Position numbers and translations under genes: made by a program
Notes under the pieces: generated by a model
Database searches by the model: none
What the model was told of the DNA's origin: nothing
Seen by the model: the letters and a program-made list of their open reading frames with translations, nothing else
Origin: Paenarthrobacter nitroguajacolicus
GTDB taxonomy: Bacteria > Actinomycetota > Actinomycetes > Actinomycetales > Micrococcaceae
Direction of reading: 5' to 3'
DNA length: 64,000 bases
NCBI RefSeq assembly: GCF_029952445.1
Contig: NZ_JAQPPK010000016.1
Span: forward strand, 1-64,000
Shown here: positions 23,137 through 33,180 of the stretch, one piece after another
Layout: each line of letters opens with the position of its first letter
Position numbering within the stretch: position 1 is the first letter of the stretch

Positions 23137-25146
23137 ATGGCAACAGAGACCGTTGCGAAACCCCGCACCAGCGCCCGCGTTGGTGTCCAGAAGTTCGGAA
23201 CATTCCTGTCCGGCATGATCATGCCCAACATTGGCGCCTTCATCGCCTGGGGCCTCATCACTGCCCTGTTCATCAAAGTGGGCTGGATTCCCGTTCCGGA
23301 ACTGGGTGGTTTCGGCACTAATGACAAGGGCGCTCCCAATGTGGGCATCGTTGGCCCCATGGTCACGTACCTTCTTCCGATCCTCATCGCTTACACGGGT
23401 GGCCGGATGGTTTACGACGTCCGTGGTGGCGTCGTTGGCGCCATAGCCACCATGGGCGTCATTGCAGGCACGGACTCACCTATGTTTATAGGTGCCATGA
23501 TCATGGGCCCGCTGGGCGGCTGGACCATGAAGCAGCTCGACCGCCTGTGGGACGGCAAGATCCGTCCGGGCTTCGAGATGCTGGTAAACAACTTTTCGGC
23601 CGGTATCTGGGGCGCAGCGTTGGCGTTGGGTGGCTTCTACGGCCTCTCCTGGGTCGTCAAGCGTTTCACCGAAGGCGCTGGAACTGTTGTCGAGTTCCTG
23701 GTCAACAACGGCCTGCTTCCCCTAACCAGCATCTTCATCGAGCCTGCCAAGGTCCTCTTCCTCAACAACGCCATCAACCACGGCGTGCTGACTCCGCTGG
23801 GTATCCAGCAGTCGCTTGACCACGGCAAGTCCATCCTTTTCCTCCTCGAAGCCAACCCCGGCCCCGGCCTGGGCATCCTGCTGGCGTACATGTTCTTCGG
23901 TCGTGGTGCCGCACGCGCATCCGCTCCGGGTGCTGCCATCATCCAGTTCTTCGGCGGCATCCACGAGATCTACTTCCCGTACGTTTTGATGAAGCCCATC
24001 CTCATCCTCGCTGCGATCGGCGGCGGCATGACGGGCATTGCTACCTTGGCCATCACCAACTCCGGCCTGGTCGCCCCGGCGGCTCCCGGCTCCATCATTG
24101 CTGTGCTGGCGCAGACCTCCCGCGACAGCTACATCGGTGTCATCCTGTCCGTCGTCCTGGCTGCCACAGTGTCGTTCCTGATCGCTTCGCTGATCCTGCG
24201 GACGTCCAAGAACAAAGGCGAGGACGACCTTACGGAAGCTACCTCCCGCATGGAGGCCATGAAGGGCAAGAAGAGCTCTGTCTCTTCTGCACTGACAGGC
24301 GATGCGGCCGCCAGCCGCGGCGAAGGTACCGTCCTCACCCGTCCGGTCCAGAACATCGTGTTCGCCTGCGACGCCGGCATGGGCTCGAGCGCCATGGGTG
24401 CCTCGGTTTTGCGCAACAAGATCAAGGCGGCCGGTTTCCCGGACGTCAAGGTCACCAACTCGGCCATCGCCAACTTGAGCGACAGCTATGACGTTGTTGT
24501 GACGCACGAGGACCTCACCGAACGCGCCCAGCCGAAGACCTCCAGCGCGGTTCACTACTCCGTGGACAACTTCATGAACAGCCCCAAGTACGACGAAATC
24601 GTTGACTTGGTCCGCTCCAGCAACAGCGAAGCTGCTCCGGCAGAGGCTGGGACTGCCGCAGCAACCCCCGCCCACGGTGCCCATGCCGCCGAGCCGGCTG
24701 CCGCCGTCGAAGGTAAAGCTGTCCTGTTGCGCGACAGTGTGATCCTGAACGGCAAGGCAACGGACCGTGACGCCGCGATCGACGAAGCCGGGCAACTGCT
24801 GCTGGATCGCGGTGCCGTGGACATGAGCTACGTCCATGCCATGCACGAACGCGAGGAATCCGTGTCCACGTACATGGGCAGCTTCCTGGCAATCCCGCAC
24901 GGCACGAACGCTGCCAAGGAGCACATCAACCACTCGGCCGTGTCCATCATCCGGTACCCGGAGGGCATCGACTGGGGCGGCAAGCAAGTGAAGTTCGTAG
25001 TCGGCGTGGCCGGCATCAACAACGAACACCTCCACATCCTGTCCTCGATCGCCAAGATCTTCACCAACAAGGCCCAGGTTGCCCAGTTGGAGGAAGCAAC
25101 AACGGTTGATGAAGTCCTGGAGCTGTTCGGAAAGGTCAACGCATAG
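23137..25146 (+). CDS. mtlA: mannitol-specific PTS transporter EIICBA
   Basis: A 669-residue fused permease that imports mannitol while phosphorylating it to mannitol-1-phosphate. The membrane EIIC domain covers about 1-345. EIIB follows with its phosphocysteine C411 in [18 protein letters not shown] is at the end with active histidine H588 in F-L-A-I-P-H-G-T-N. Ala/Pro-rich linkers separate the domains. All three in one chain is the E. coli-type order C-B-A. The stop overlaps the mtlD start by one base. Phosphate comes from the adjacent ptsI-ptsH products. Confidence 0.97.
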   Translation: MATETVAKPRTSARVGVQKFGTFLSGMIMPNIGAFIAWGLITALFIKVGWIPVPELGGFGTNDKGAPNVGIVGPMVTYLLPILIAYTGGRMVYDVRGGVVGAIATMGVIAGTDSPMFIGAMIMGPLGGWTMKQLDRLWDGKIRPGFEMLVNNFSAGIWGAALALGGFYGLSWVVKRFTEGAGTVVEFLVNNGLLPLTSIFIEPAKVLFLNNAINHGVLTPLGIQQSLDHGKSILFLLEANPGPGLGILLAYMFFGRGAARASAPGAAIIQFFGGIHEIYFPYVLMKPILILAAIGGGMTGIATLAITNSGLVAPAAPGSIIAVLAQTSRDSYIGVILSVVLAATVSFLIASLILRTSKNKGEDDLTEATSRMEAMKGKKSSVSSALTGDAAASRGEGTVLTRPVQNIVFACDAGMGSSAMGASVLRNKIKAAGFPDVKVTNSAIANLSDSYDVVVTHEDLTERAQPKTSSAVHYSVDNFMNSPKYDEIVDLVRSSNSEAAPAEAGTAAATPAHGAHAAEPAAAVEGKAVLLRDSVILNGKATDRDAAIDEAGQLLLDRGAVDMSYVHAMHEREESVSTYMGSFLAIPHGTNAAKEHINHSAVSIIRYPEGIDWGGKQVKFVVGVAGINNEHLHILSSIAKIFTNKAQVAQLEEATTVDEVLELFGKVNA

Positions 25147-26294
25147 TGAAGGCAGTCCATTTTGGGGCGGGCAACATCGGGCGTGGCTTCGTGGGGCTGC
25201 TGCTGCACGAAGCCGGTTATGAGGTGGTGTTCGCGGATGTAGCGGATGCCCTGATCAGCCAGCTCGCGGAAGCCAGCAGCTACGACGTCCACGAGGTTGG
25301 CGAGAATCCTGCGGTCAAGACCGTGGAAGGGTTCCGCGCCTTGAACTCGGCTACGCAGGAGGCCGCCGTCGTGGAGGAAATTTCGACGGCGGATGTGGTC
25401 ACCACGGCTGTGGGACCCCACATCCTGAAGTTCGTGGCGCCGGTAATCGCCCGAGGGTTGGCCGCACGGCCCGCGGAGCTCCCGCCGCTGCAGATCATGG
25501 CCTGCGAAAACGCCATCAACGCCACGGACCTTCTGCACACGGAGATCCGGGCGGCGTGGGACGACTCAGCCGGTGACCTGGACGCCGTCGCGGTCTTCGC
25601 CAACACCGCGGTTGACCGCATTGTCCCCAACCAGGCGCCGGGGCAGGGCCTCGACGTCACCGTGGAGACCTTCTTCGAATGGGTCATCGACCGCACACCC
25701 TTCAAGGGCAACGCGCCGGTGATCCCGGGTGCCACGTTCGTGGACGAGCTGGGGCCCTACATTGAACGCAAGCTGTTTACTGTGAACACAGGCCACGCTT
25801 CGGCAGCCTACTTCGGGTACGCAGCCGGCCTGGAGAAGATCTCCGATGCCATGGCTGATCCTGCCGTGGCAGCGAAGGTCCGGGCCGTGCTGGAGGAGAC
25901 CAAGGAACTCCTGGTGGCCAAGCACGGTTTCGTGGAAGCTGAACAGGAAGCGTACGTGCAGAAGATCCTGTCCCGCTTCACCAACCCGCACCTGCCGGAC
26001 ACTGTGGTGCGCGTGGGCCGTGCGCCGCTGCGGAAACTCGGCAGGCACGAGCGTTTCGTGGGCCCGGCGGCAGAACTGGCCGAGCGTGGCGTCACCCCCG
26101 TGGCACTGCTCGAGGCAATGTCCGCTGCCCTGCGTTTCGACGACGGCGCGGACGACGAAGCCGTGGAGCTCGCCAAGCTGCTGTCCGAACTGGACGCGGC
26201 CGCCGTCGTCGAACGTGTCACGGAACTGACGCCGACGCACCCGCTGTTCCCCGCAGTGCAGAAACTGGTCGAGGACCGGCAAGCCGAAGGTTAG
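25146..26294 (+). CDS. mtlD: mannitol-1-phosphate 5-dehydrogenase
   Basis: A 382-residue NAD-dependent enzyme that converts mannitol-1-phosphate to fructose-6-phosphate. The N-terminus is the dinucleotide-binding motif G-A-G-N-I-G-R-G-F (residues 7-15), typical of MtlD. The long-chain polyol dehydrogenase core follows, including the conserved K-L-F-T-V-N-T-G-H segment (about 210-218). The start is GTG 25146, sharing its G with the mtlA stop codon, so translation is coupled. Length equals the family norm. Confidence 0.97.
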   Translation: MKAVHFGAGNIGRGFVGLLLHEAGYEVVFADVADALISQLAEASSYDVHEVGENPAVKTVEGFRALNSATQEAAVVEEISTADVVTTAVGPHILKFVAPVIARGLAARPAELPPLQIMACENAINATDLLHTEIRAAWDDSAGDLDAVAVFANTAVDRIVPNQAPGQGLDVTVETFFEWVIDRTPFKGNAPVIPGATFVDELGPYIERKLFTVNTGHASAAYFGYAAGLEKISDAMADPAVAAKVRAVLEETKELLVAKHGFVEAEQEAYVQKILSRFTNPHLPDTVVRVGRAPLRKLGRHERFVGPAAELAERGVTPVALLEAMSAALRFDDGADDEAVELAKLLSELDAAAVVERVTELTPTHPLFPAVQKLVEDRQAEG

Positions 26295-26318
26295 GCGGTA
26301 TCCCATGCCGTGCTGCCA

Positions 26319-27086
26319 CTACTCGGAAAGACCCGCGATGAGCTCCAGAAGCCCGCTGGCATTTTCGGGCAGGGGTTGGTAGCTGATCTCGGCGGCCTCA
26401 AAGTCTCCTTGGAGGAGATTCATGATGGCAGCACGGCAGGAGAACGCGCGAAGGTACCCATCATGGGTGCGGGCCGTGAGGATCAAGACGGCGCTTCGAT
26501 CGTAGGCGACCGTTGCACCGCTGCCTTTGAATGCTTCCTGGCAGGCCTCTCCAAGCTGTGCCAGGAAGGCATACATCCTGGCGGCGCCGGTGGGGAGGGC
26601 CGGAAGCTTGATCTTGACGATGAGAAGGCGCGAGGGATCCTCGATTCCGGACTCATAGGCGTCGTGAAGTACCCGACTGAAGTGGGCTGCCGTACTGAGA
26701 CCCGTAAGCGCGTCCGTACATGACTCAGGGGTGCTCCTTTCTGATCCCGACACCCAGCCCTCCGCCAGGCTTTGGATGACATCCGCCGATGGACGCCCCC
26801 AAGTCGCTTCGTAAAAATTGAGCAGATCCTGGATTGTTTCCGTGATGCCCGCACCTTGAAACGACCTGGCGTACCCCAAACTTCTGGCCGGCTCACGCAG
26901 GCTGACCTTCCTGACAGCAGCGAAGGCGAAATCCCGGGCCTCGGGGATGTCCCAATCTTCTGCATACCGCCAACCGGAATGCAGACTGCTGTCCATCCAT
27001 CGGCTCAAAAGTGCCACGGGATCCGAGGGGTGTGGGCGACGCAACAACATGCTGAGTAGGTTCACGTAGTAGTAGTGCAACCCCAA
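26319..27086 (-). CDS. protein with a degenerate GGDEF-like domain
   Basis: A 255-residue protein with an all-alpha N-terminal part (1-125). The C-terminal half begins with the classic GGDEF entry T-D-A-L-T-G-L (about 129-135) and keeps the spacing L-L-I-V-K-I then a helix then A-T-V-A-Y-D-R-S-A-V-L-I-L, where the catalytic G-G-D-E-F should be. The catalytic motif is absent (Y-D-R-S-A), so it cannot make c-di-GMP and would be a protein- or ligand-binding module. The start is uncertain: TTG 27086 has AGGA upstream; ATG 27050 is the alternative. It is divergent, 64 bp, from the membrane sigma factor gene and convergent with mtlD. Confidence 0.65.
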   Translation of the reverse strand: MGLHYYYVNLLSMLLRRPHPSDPVALLSRWMDSSLHSGWRYAEDWDIPEARDFAFAAVRKVSLREPARSLGYARSFQGAGITETIQDLLNFYEATWGRPSADVIQSLAEGWVSGSERSTPESCTDALTGLSTAAHFSRVLHDAYESGIEDPSRLLIVKIKLPALPTGAARMYAFLAQLGEACQEAFKGSGATVAYDRSAVLILTARTHDGYLRAFSCRAAIMNLLQGDFEAAEISYQPLPENASGLLELIAGLSE

Positions 27087-27150
27087 GCTTTTCCTGACGT
27101 GAAGACCCGTCTCCAGGGCGGTCCGTCATTATTTCGTCCCACGTGCACTA

Positions 27151-28731
27151 ATGGATGTGAAGGATGAAACACAGGAAATCGGGTTGTCGGCGTCGGCAAC
27201 GGCGGCCACGGATGAGGGGCTCGAGCACAGCGACGCCTACCTCATTGGCCGCGTTCGGGCCGGGGAAACCGAGTACTATTCCGAACTCTACCGGCGCCAC
27301 GTCCTGTCTGTCACGAAGGTGGCGCAGCGTCATGTGGATAACGCAAGTGATGCCGAGGACATGGTTGCCGAGGCCTTCGCCTCCACCCTGGAACATCTGA
27401 GCAAGGGGAGGGGGCCGGACAAATTCTTCCGTGCCTACATCCTCTCGGTAGTGACCCGGCAATCCCATCGACGCAACCAAAAGGCCTCCAAGGTGCTGGC
27501 CACGGACAATGATTGGTTGTTGGACCAGAGCGTTGAAGACGACAATCCGATGGAAAGAACCTTTGAGACGGACATGGTTGCGGAGTCCTTCGCGACCCTC
27601 CCTGAGCGCTGGCAGGCAGTGCTCTGGTATTCGGAAGTCGAAAGGATGAAACCGGCCCAGGTGGGGCCTCTTCTTGGCCTCTCACCCAACGCCGTCTCCG
27701 CCTTGCTGATCCGGGCGAAAGAAGGATTGCGGCGTTCCTACCTGGACGCCCACCATCAGGCCACCGGTACAGACAAGTGTGCAAGCTATGCGGCAACAGC
27801 GGCAGCTCTTAGCAAGAAGGGAATGGGGCGGAAGCAGCGGAACGAACTTGCCGAACATGCCCGGGAATGTGTGAAGTGCACGGCGCTCCTCCTTCACCTG
27901 ACTGATGTCCACTCAGGCTTTGGAAGAGCCTTTGTCCCCGCGATCGCCGGCTTCCCGGTGGGTCAACTGCATGCAGCAGGGCTTGCGGGAAAGATCAGGA
28001 GCCTTTTCCCGGGTGCGGATGCGGCTGCTGTTGCACGGACCATAGTTGGCCTGGTGGTCGGAGCCGTGGTCTTGATGGGTCTGGTGTTCATGCAACCTCA
28101 GCCGAACAGGCCCGAGACGCAAGGGCTGCCTCCGGCGGCCAACACGGGCAGCAACGCCCCGCCGTCGCCTGCCCAGCCGGCACCAACCCAACCAGCGCAG
28201 GTCCCGGACCGGTCCTCCGTGAAATCCCTCCTACCCGCCCCTGCCATTGCCCCGGCACTGCCGCCGGCAGCAGAGCCCGCGCCGGCAAAGCCACCGATTG
28301 CGGAGCCGCCATCACCGGTCGCACCCGCGCAGCTGCCACCGGCAAAGCCCGGTGAAGCCACCCCTTCTACCAACATGGTGCTCCCAAGCAGCGGCGTCGT
28401 GTCCACTGATCCGGCCGCCAGCACGATGCAAATCTACGTTGATTTCCTGGTGGTCGGGGACATCGGCCTTTCGGACGCGACAGTGACTTTTGCCGTGGAC
28501 AAGGGGGTGAGGTTCCCTTCGGCTCCCAAGACACCGCCAGGATGGCTTTGCCCCGACTTCTCACCAATGGCCGCGACAATAACGTGCACGACGCGGGCGG
28601 CCAACAGGGAGGACCTGTCATTCGCCTTGTCGTTGGACACTGCGGGATCGTCCCCACCTGCCCAGCTCACTTACCACCTCACCGGGCAGGGCCTGACGCC
28701 TGCCAACGGAGCGCGTCAGCTCCCTGCCTAA
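27151..28731 (+). CDS. membrane-anchored ECF sigma factor fused to a zinc-finger anti-sigma module and an extracellular sensor domain
   Basis: A 526-residue protein with four parts. Sigma region 2 (about 37-110, D-A-E-D-M-V-A-E-A-F-A-S-T) and region 4 (about 150-205, L-P-E-R-W-Q-A-V-L-W-Y and P-A-Q-V-G-P-L-L-G-L-S-P-N-A-V) form a complete ECF factor. An anti-sigma zinc motif H236-x3-C240-x2-C243 follows. A membrane helix lies at about 295-315. A Pro-rich spacer (317-420) then leads to an extracellular beta domain (about 425-515) with two cysteines (G-W-L-C, T-I-T-C) that resembles a single DUF11 repeat. ECF factors with fused anti-sigma and outer domains are known in actinobacteria. The next gene encodes a DUF11 surface protein, the likely target. 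Confidence 0.88.
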   Translation: MDVKDETQEIGLSASATAATDEGLEHSDAYLIGRVRAGETEYYSELYRRHVLSVTKVAQRHVDNASDAEDMVAEAFASTLEHLSKGRGPDKFFRAYILSVVTRQSHRRNQKASKVLATDNDWLLDQSVEDDNPMERTFETDMVAESFATLPERWQAVLWYSEVERMKPAQVGPLLGLSPNAVSALLIRAKEGLRRSYLDAHHQATGTDKCASYAATAAALSKKGMGRKQRNELAEHARECVKCTALLLHLTDVHSGFGRAFVPAIAGFPVGQLHAAGLAGKIRSLFPGADAAAVARTIVGLVVGAVVLMGLVFMQPQPNRPETQGLPPAANTGSNAPPSPAQPAPTQPAQVPDRSSVKSLLPAPAIAPALPPAAEPAPAKPPIAEPPSPVAPAQLPPAKPGEATPSTNMVLPSSGVVSTDPAASTMQIYVDFLVVGDIGLSDATVTFAVDKGVRFPSAPKTPPGWLCPDFSPMAATITCTTRAANREDLSFALSLDTAGSSPPAQLTYHLTGQGLTPANGARQLPA

Positions 28732-28782
28732 GCACCTGGCGGCAGGACCGTCATGATTTTGGTTGCCGCGTACTACTGAGGG

Positions 28783-28796
28783 TTGGAGAGCTCCAA
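28783..28796. promoter_or_regulatory. palindrome upstream of the surface-protein gene
   Basis: TTGGAG-AG-CTCCAA is a perfect 14-bp palindrome, 52 bases after the sigma gene and 88 bases before the surface-protein ATG. It could be an operator or a short mRNA hairpin. The gene's own ribosome site is TAGGAG just before 28885. Confidence 0.4.
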
Positions 28797-28884
28797 AGCT
28801 CATCCTCCTAACTTCCTTGAATCTCCCGGACGCGTGAACATTCGCGAGGCGACGGGGACCCCGACACAAACATAGGAGCTTTAC

Positions 28885-31800
28885 ATGATTGCTTTACGGT
28901 CACGGGGCAGTTCCAGCCCCCGAAGGCGGGAAAGAGGTGCAGGCATACGTGTCGTTCGGCTGTTGGCGGTCCTGCTCGCTGCAGTGATGGCCGCCGGAGC
29001 ATCATTTCTCGGCGGTTCCCCGGCCATGGCGGCATCCGGAGACTTCACGCTCACCTTGTCGGCTCCCGCAACAGTTCCCCTGGGCCAGAACTACAACTAC
29101 ACCGCCACCTTGGATTTTAACGGTGTCGATTCATCGCACCCGGCAAGCGGCGTAGTGCTCACAACGACGCTTCCGCAGGGTACAACCTTTGCCGGTGTCT
29201 CCACTCTGGAATCTTCACCCGTTCTCGGCTACACGTACGATGCCGCCACCCGGGTACTCACCCTGAACCTGAAAGACACAACGCAGGACCTGCTCAGCGT
29301 CGTGTACACAGTTGCCCAGATGGACAGGGAACTGAAGTATGAGGGCTTCCCCCTTGATGCCGTCATCAGTGGCTCAGGTGGACCGGGCGGGGCCGTAACC
29401 TCCGCTCCTGCTCACACCTCCGTGACCGGTACCAATGATTTCCGCGCATCGAAATCGTTCTACGTCATTACCGGTGGCACCAACCGCGTGGTGACCTACA
29501 AGTTCAACATGTGTTCCGGACAGCCGGGGTCGGATTTTGCGGCCTACACCCAGAAGCTGACTGATGTCCTTCCCGTCGGGGCCAAGCTCCTTTCGTCTTC
29601 TACAGAGTTGGGTACCTGGGACACCAGCGCTTGGCCAACGGCGACGTGGACCAACGACACCCGGTACGACCCTTCCACTTACTGCGTGGATCGAGCGGGC
29701 TCCAGTATCTGGCTTACGGTCGAGTACCCATCGAGCGTTGCAGGTTGGGAGGACGGCCAGCGGCCTCCGATCAACGAGGTCAACCTCGAAACCACCGACG
29801 CCAACGGTGTAGCCCATGCGGGCAAACCGGCGTCCGTGCAAGGTCCTGCCTTTGTGCCGGTGGGAGGTGTTTCTGCCGTCATCGAGAAATCTTCAGCGGG
29901 ACCCTACTCTGCTGGCTACATCTACAGAAATACCTACGTTAACGCCTCGTACTTGGGCCAAGGGACGGATCCGGCGGCCGACTTCCTTGCCGTGACTGAC
30001 ACGGGGGCCACCGGCTCAGCCTCGGAAGACTGGTTCCAGCACAACAACGTGGCCTATTTGAATGCAGTGTTTAATTCAAAATTGGCTGGCGACAATCTGC
30101 CGTACACGCTGGAGTACCAGACCAACTCCTCAGCGAACTGGCAGACTTTCACGCCCCAGAATGCCACCACTGGCACTGATCTCTACCTCTTGGTGCAATC
30201 GGAAGGCTCCACCAGGTACTCAGGCATCCAGACCAACAACGTCCTGGAGCTGCCCCAGGGTTCAGTACTGACAGGTTGGCGGATTTCCGTCGCACCCGGA
30301 GCCGAAACAGTCTCTGTTGGCTCCGAGGTCCGCGTAACCGTCGGAAGCCAGTCCGTTTTCCGTGACATCAAGGACGGCGTCTTCCCCACGAGTGCTGTGG
30401 CGGGGACGTCACCTGGTCCGGTCTCCAACACGGCAACACTTGATGTAGGGACCATCCAGGCCGAGGCAACAGACGTCAAGACGCCGGTGGATTCGGTCTA
30501 TTTGAACACCAACGTCGCTGGTCCGAGTGTCCTCAGTGTTGGTGACTCGGGAACCTACAGGGCCGGGATAACGAACCAGAACCCCTCCGAGACCTACAAA
30601 GACGCCAAAATGTCGGTAGTCCTTCCGTGCGGGATCGCCTATGACCCGACGAAGGCAATTACGCCTATCGCGCCATCGGTTGCCGGAGTGGATCCGACCC
30701 CGGCCATCGGTAGCGGCGTGACTGTCGATTCAACGCAGCGGGTAAAAGACGCAAACGGTTGTGAACAGCAGGTGATCACCTTTACGTTCACCCAGATCAC
30801 CCCCATGCGCGTGCCTGGCGAGGCTTCGGACCGTTACGTCGAAGGGACGGGCTGGCAGTACGACATTCCCGTCAAGGCACTCGCCCAGGCCTACGATCCC
30901 AACGCTTCAACGGTGCCTGTGGAATCCTTCGCCTACACCGGTGACCCCCGCTTCATCAGCGTGGCGGACGGCGGAACCGGGGCGAGCACTGTACCCATGA
31001 TCGGTTACGGTCCCTTCTTCAGCGACGACGTTTACAACTTCGACGCTGCACGTCCTTCAATTGCCAAAGCCCGCACGCTGACAACAATCAACACTGCCGG
31101 CGGCTTGCTGATTGGTAAGCTCTCCAGCGCCACGGCAACGGGCCCATGGGCTTTGGACACCACCGTTGACAAGGCTGCGTTCTGGCAGGTTTATGTCAGT
31201 AACGTCCTGCCCAATGCGGTGGGCGGTATCACCCTGTTTGATCGTTTGCCGGCAACAGCAACAGGTGACGATTTCGACGTCGTGCTTTCCGGCGCCGTTA
31301 CCGGTGCACCTGCGGGGGCAACGATCGAATACTCAACCGATGCCACGGATGCCACTACCGGCACCTGGACCACCAACCCGGCCAACGCAACGGCGTTCCG
31401 GGTGGTTCTCGCGGCTTTGAATTCCGGGGACGACTTCACCCTGGTTGTTCCTACGACCGTGGCGGGCGCTCCCGGGTACGGTCAAAAGGCCACCAACGTT
31501 GTATCTGCAACGGGTACCTACAACGGTGCATCCGTGCAGTTCGCATCCAACGAAGCGGCTGTCAATGTCTCCGGCAAACCGGCCCTGGGAATCGTGAAGA
31601 AGACCAACGGCAAGGTCTACACAGCTGCGCCTGGCGCAATCGTGACCAACGGCTCCGATGTGACGTGGACCTATGAGGTAACCAACACCGGAGACACCCC
31701 GTTGGCAGACGTTGCTGTTTCTGACGCCTTCACGGCGGGGGATGGGAGTGCCGGGACGTTGACTCCGACGTCCGGTGACACAGGTCCACTTGCTCCGGGG

Positions 31801-33102
31801 GATACCCGGACTTTCACTGCCAGCGGCAAGGCCATAGCTGGCGAATACCACAACACCGCTACGGCCACAGGAACTGCCACCGACAAGGACGGCGTCCCGT
31901 TGGCCCAGCAGCCCGCTCCCGCAACGGCTGACTCGTGGTACCTCACCGGCGAAGCGGCAGTGTCTGTTGTGAAGACCACCAACGGCCAGAACGTTGATGC
32001 AGCTCCGGGTCCGCAACTGGTACCGGGCAGTGACGTGAAGTGGACGTACACGGTGACCAACACCGGCAACCTCGCTCTGAAGGATGTGCTGGTTGTTGAT
32101 AAGGATGCCGCTGGCAACACGGTGTTCTCTGACACGGTTCCTTCCCTGGAACCGGGAGCCTCTGTCGAGTTGTCCGCTCAGGGCAAGGCTATTGAGGGGC
32201 AGTACAAGAACACTGTGACGGCCTCTGCGAAGGATCCAAATGGTGGTTCTGATGTGAGTGCTTCGGATGACTCGTACTACTTCGGTGCTGTCGGCGGGGT
32301 GTCTGTTGTGAAGACCACCAATGGTGAGAACGTTGATGCTGCTCCGGGTCCGCAACTGGTACCGGGCAGTGACGTGAAGTGGACGTACACAGTGTCCAAC
32401 ACCGGGAACGTGGCACTGAAGAATGTCCTGGTTGTTGATAAGGACGCCGCTGGCAGCACGGTCTTCTCTGACACAGTTGCGTCGTTGGAGCCAGGTGCCT
32501 CTGTTGAGTTGTCCGCGGCAGGTAAAGCCGTTGAAGGGCAGTACAAGAACACTGTGACGGCGTCCGCCAAGGATCCAAATGGTGGCGCTGACCTCAGCGA
32601 TTCGGATGACTCGTACTACTTCGGTGCCAGCCCTGGACTGAAGCTGACCAAGCTCGTTTCCAGCGGGGAGAACGGCCCGTGGACCAAGAAAGTGACGGTC
32701 AACGCCGGAGCAACCGCCTACTGGCAGCTGAGCGTGACAAACACCGGCAACACCACCCTCACCGACGTTCGCTTCGATGACCCCGCCCTTGGGGACGTCG
32801 AGCCCGTTGCCAGCCTTGCTCCCGGTGAGACGGTGACGAGGGTCGTGGCGCAGGCGAACGTAACGAAGTCGTACGTCAACGTGGCTGTGGCTTCCGCTGA
32901 GGGTATCGACGGCGACAGGCCTGGCGGAAGCGACTCCGCCGAGTTGGTGATCCAGCCGGCCCCCGTGACGCCTCCTGCTGATGGGGAACACTTGGCCTTC
33001 ACCGGATCAGCTGGCGTTGTTGCCTCGCTCGTGGGTGCAGTGCTGCTTCTGGCGGCCGGCGGTCTGGCACTGGTTGCCAGCCGACGACGCAAGAGGGCCT
33101 AA
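28885..33102 (+). CDS. large cell-wall-anchored surface protein with DUF11 repeats and LAXTG sorting signal
   Basis: A 1405-residue secreted protein. The signal peptide is long and basic (cleavage likely after A-M-A, about residue 49). Residues 50-890 contain isopeptide/collagen-adhesin-like beta domains, and from about 890 on there is a series of DUF11-type domains (each starting V-V-K-T-T-N-G or similar and holding W-T-Y-x-V-x-N-T-G). Two of them, 1026-1138 and 1139-1251, are near-identical 113-residue copies. The C-terminus has L-A-F-T-G (1370-1374), a hydrophobic helix and S-R-R-R-K-R-A, a sorting signal of the class E (LAXTG) type. It is expected on the cell wall as an adhesin or stalk. 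No sortase gene is in the window. It follows the fused sigma factor by 153 bp. Confidence 0.9.
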   Translation: MIALRSRGSSSPRRRERGAGIRVVRLLAVLLAAVMAAGASFLGGSPAMAASGDFTLTLSAPATVPLGQNYNYTATLDFNGVDSSHPASGVVLTTTLPQGTTFAGVSTLESSPVLGYTYDAATRVLTLNLKDTTQDLLSVVYTVAQMDRELKYEGFPLDAVISGSGGPGGAVTSAPAHTSVTGTNDFRASKSFYVITGGTNRVVTYKFNMCSGQPGSDFAAYTQKLTDVLPVGAKLLSSSTELGTWDTSAWPTATWTNDTRYDPSTYCVDRAGSSIWLTVEYPSSVAGWEDGQRPPINEVNLETTDANGVAHAGKPASVQGPAFVPVGGVSAVIEKSSAGPYSAGYIYRNTYVNASYLGQGTDPAADFLAVTDTGATGSASEDWFQHNNVAYLNAVFNSKLAGDNLPYTLEYQTNSSANWQTFTPQNATTGTDLYLLVQSEGSTRYSGIQTNNVLELPQGSVLTGWRISVAPGAETVSVGSEVRVTVGSQSVFRDIKDGVFPTSAVAGTSPGPVSNTATLDVGTIQAEATDVKTPVDSVYLNTNVAGPSVLSVGDSGTYRAGITNQNPSETYKDAKMSVVLPCGIAYDPTKAITPIAPSVAGVDPTPAIGSGVTVDSTQRVKDANGCEQQVITFTFTQITPMRVPGEASDRYVEGTGWQYDIPVKALAQAYDPNASTVPVESFAYTGDPRFISVADGGTGASTVPMIGYGPFFSDDVYNFDAARPSIAKARTLTTINTAGGLLIGKLSSATATGPWALDTTVDKAAFWQVYVSNVLPNAVGGITLFDRLPATATGDDFDVVLSGAVTGAPAGATIEYSTDATDATTGTWTTNPANATAFRVVLAALNSGDDFTLVVPTTVAGAPGYGQKATNVVSATGTYNGASVQFASNEAAVNVSGKPALGIVKKTNGKVYTAAPGAIVTNGSDVTWTYEVTNTGDTPLADVAVSDAFTAGDGSAGTLTPTSGDTGPLAPGDTRTFTASGKAIAGEYHNTATATGTATDKDGVPLAQQPAPATADSWYLTGEAAVSVVKTTNGQNVDAAPGPQLVPGSDVKWTYTVTNTGNLALKDVLVVDKDAAGNTVFSDTVPSLEPGASVELSAQGKAIEGQYKNTVTASAKDPNGGSDVSASDDSYYFGAVGGVSVVKTTNGENVDAAPGPQLVPGSDVKWTYTVSNTGNVALKNVLVVDKDAAGSTVFSDTVASLEPGASVELSAAGKAVEGQYKNTVTASAKDPNGGADLSDSDDSYYFGASPGLKLTKLVSSGENGPWTKKVTVNAGATAYWQLSVTNTGNTTLTDVRFDDPALGDVEPVASLAPGETVTRVVAQANVTKSYVNVAVASAEGIDGDRPGGSDSAELVIQPAPVTPPADGEHLAFTGSAGVVASLVGAVLLLAAGGLALVASRRRKRA
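31960..32637 (+). repeat. two 339-bp direct repeats within the surface-protein gene
   Basis: Copies at 31960-32298 and 32299-32637 encode successive DUF11 domains and share long stretches without any difference, for example the run coding P-G-P-Q-L-V-P-G-S-D-V-K-W-T-Y. This suggests recent duplication or gene conversion, and copy number may vary among strains. Confidence 0.9.
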
Positions 33103-33123
33103 ACCAGGCGCGTTGCTGTGAAA

Positions 33124-33168
33124 GCGCGACGTCGTCACCCAGCCGGGTGGCGACGTCGCGCCTTTTTT
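33124..33168 (+). terminator. strong terminator after the surface-protein gene
   Basis: GCGCGACGTCGTCACCC pairs with GGGTGGCGACGTCGCGC (17 bp including one G-U) around AGCC, followed by C and six Ts. Confidence 0.95.
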
Positions 33169-33180
33169 GCGTGCGAAAGG

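Noticed and set aside
23722..25035. 437-codon minus-strand frame inside mtlA
   Set aside because: Antisense to catalytic domains of mannitol EIICBA, with a His/Val/Gly-rich shadow composition.
31333..32991. 552-codon minus-strand frame inside the surface-protein gene
   Set aside because: Antisense to the DUF11 repeats, which are unmistakably coding on the plus strand.
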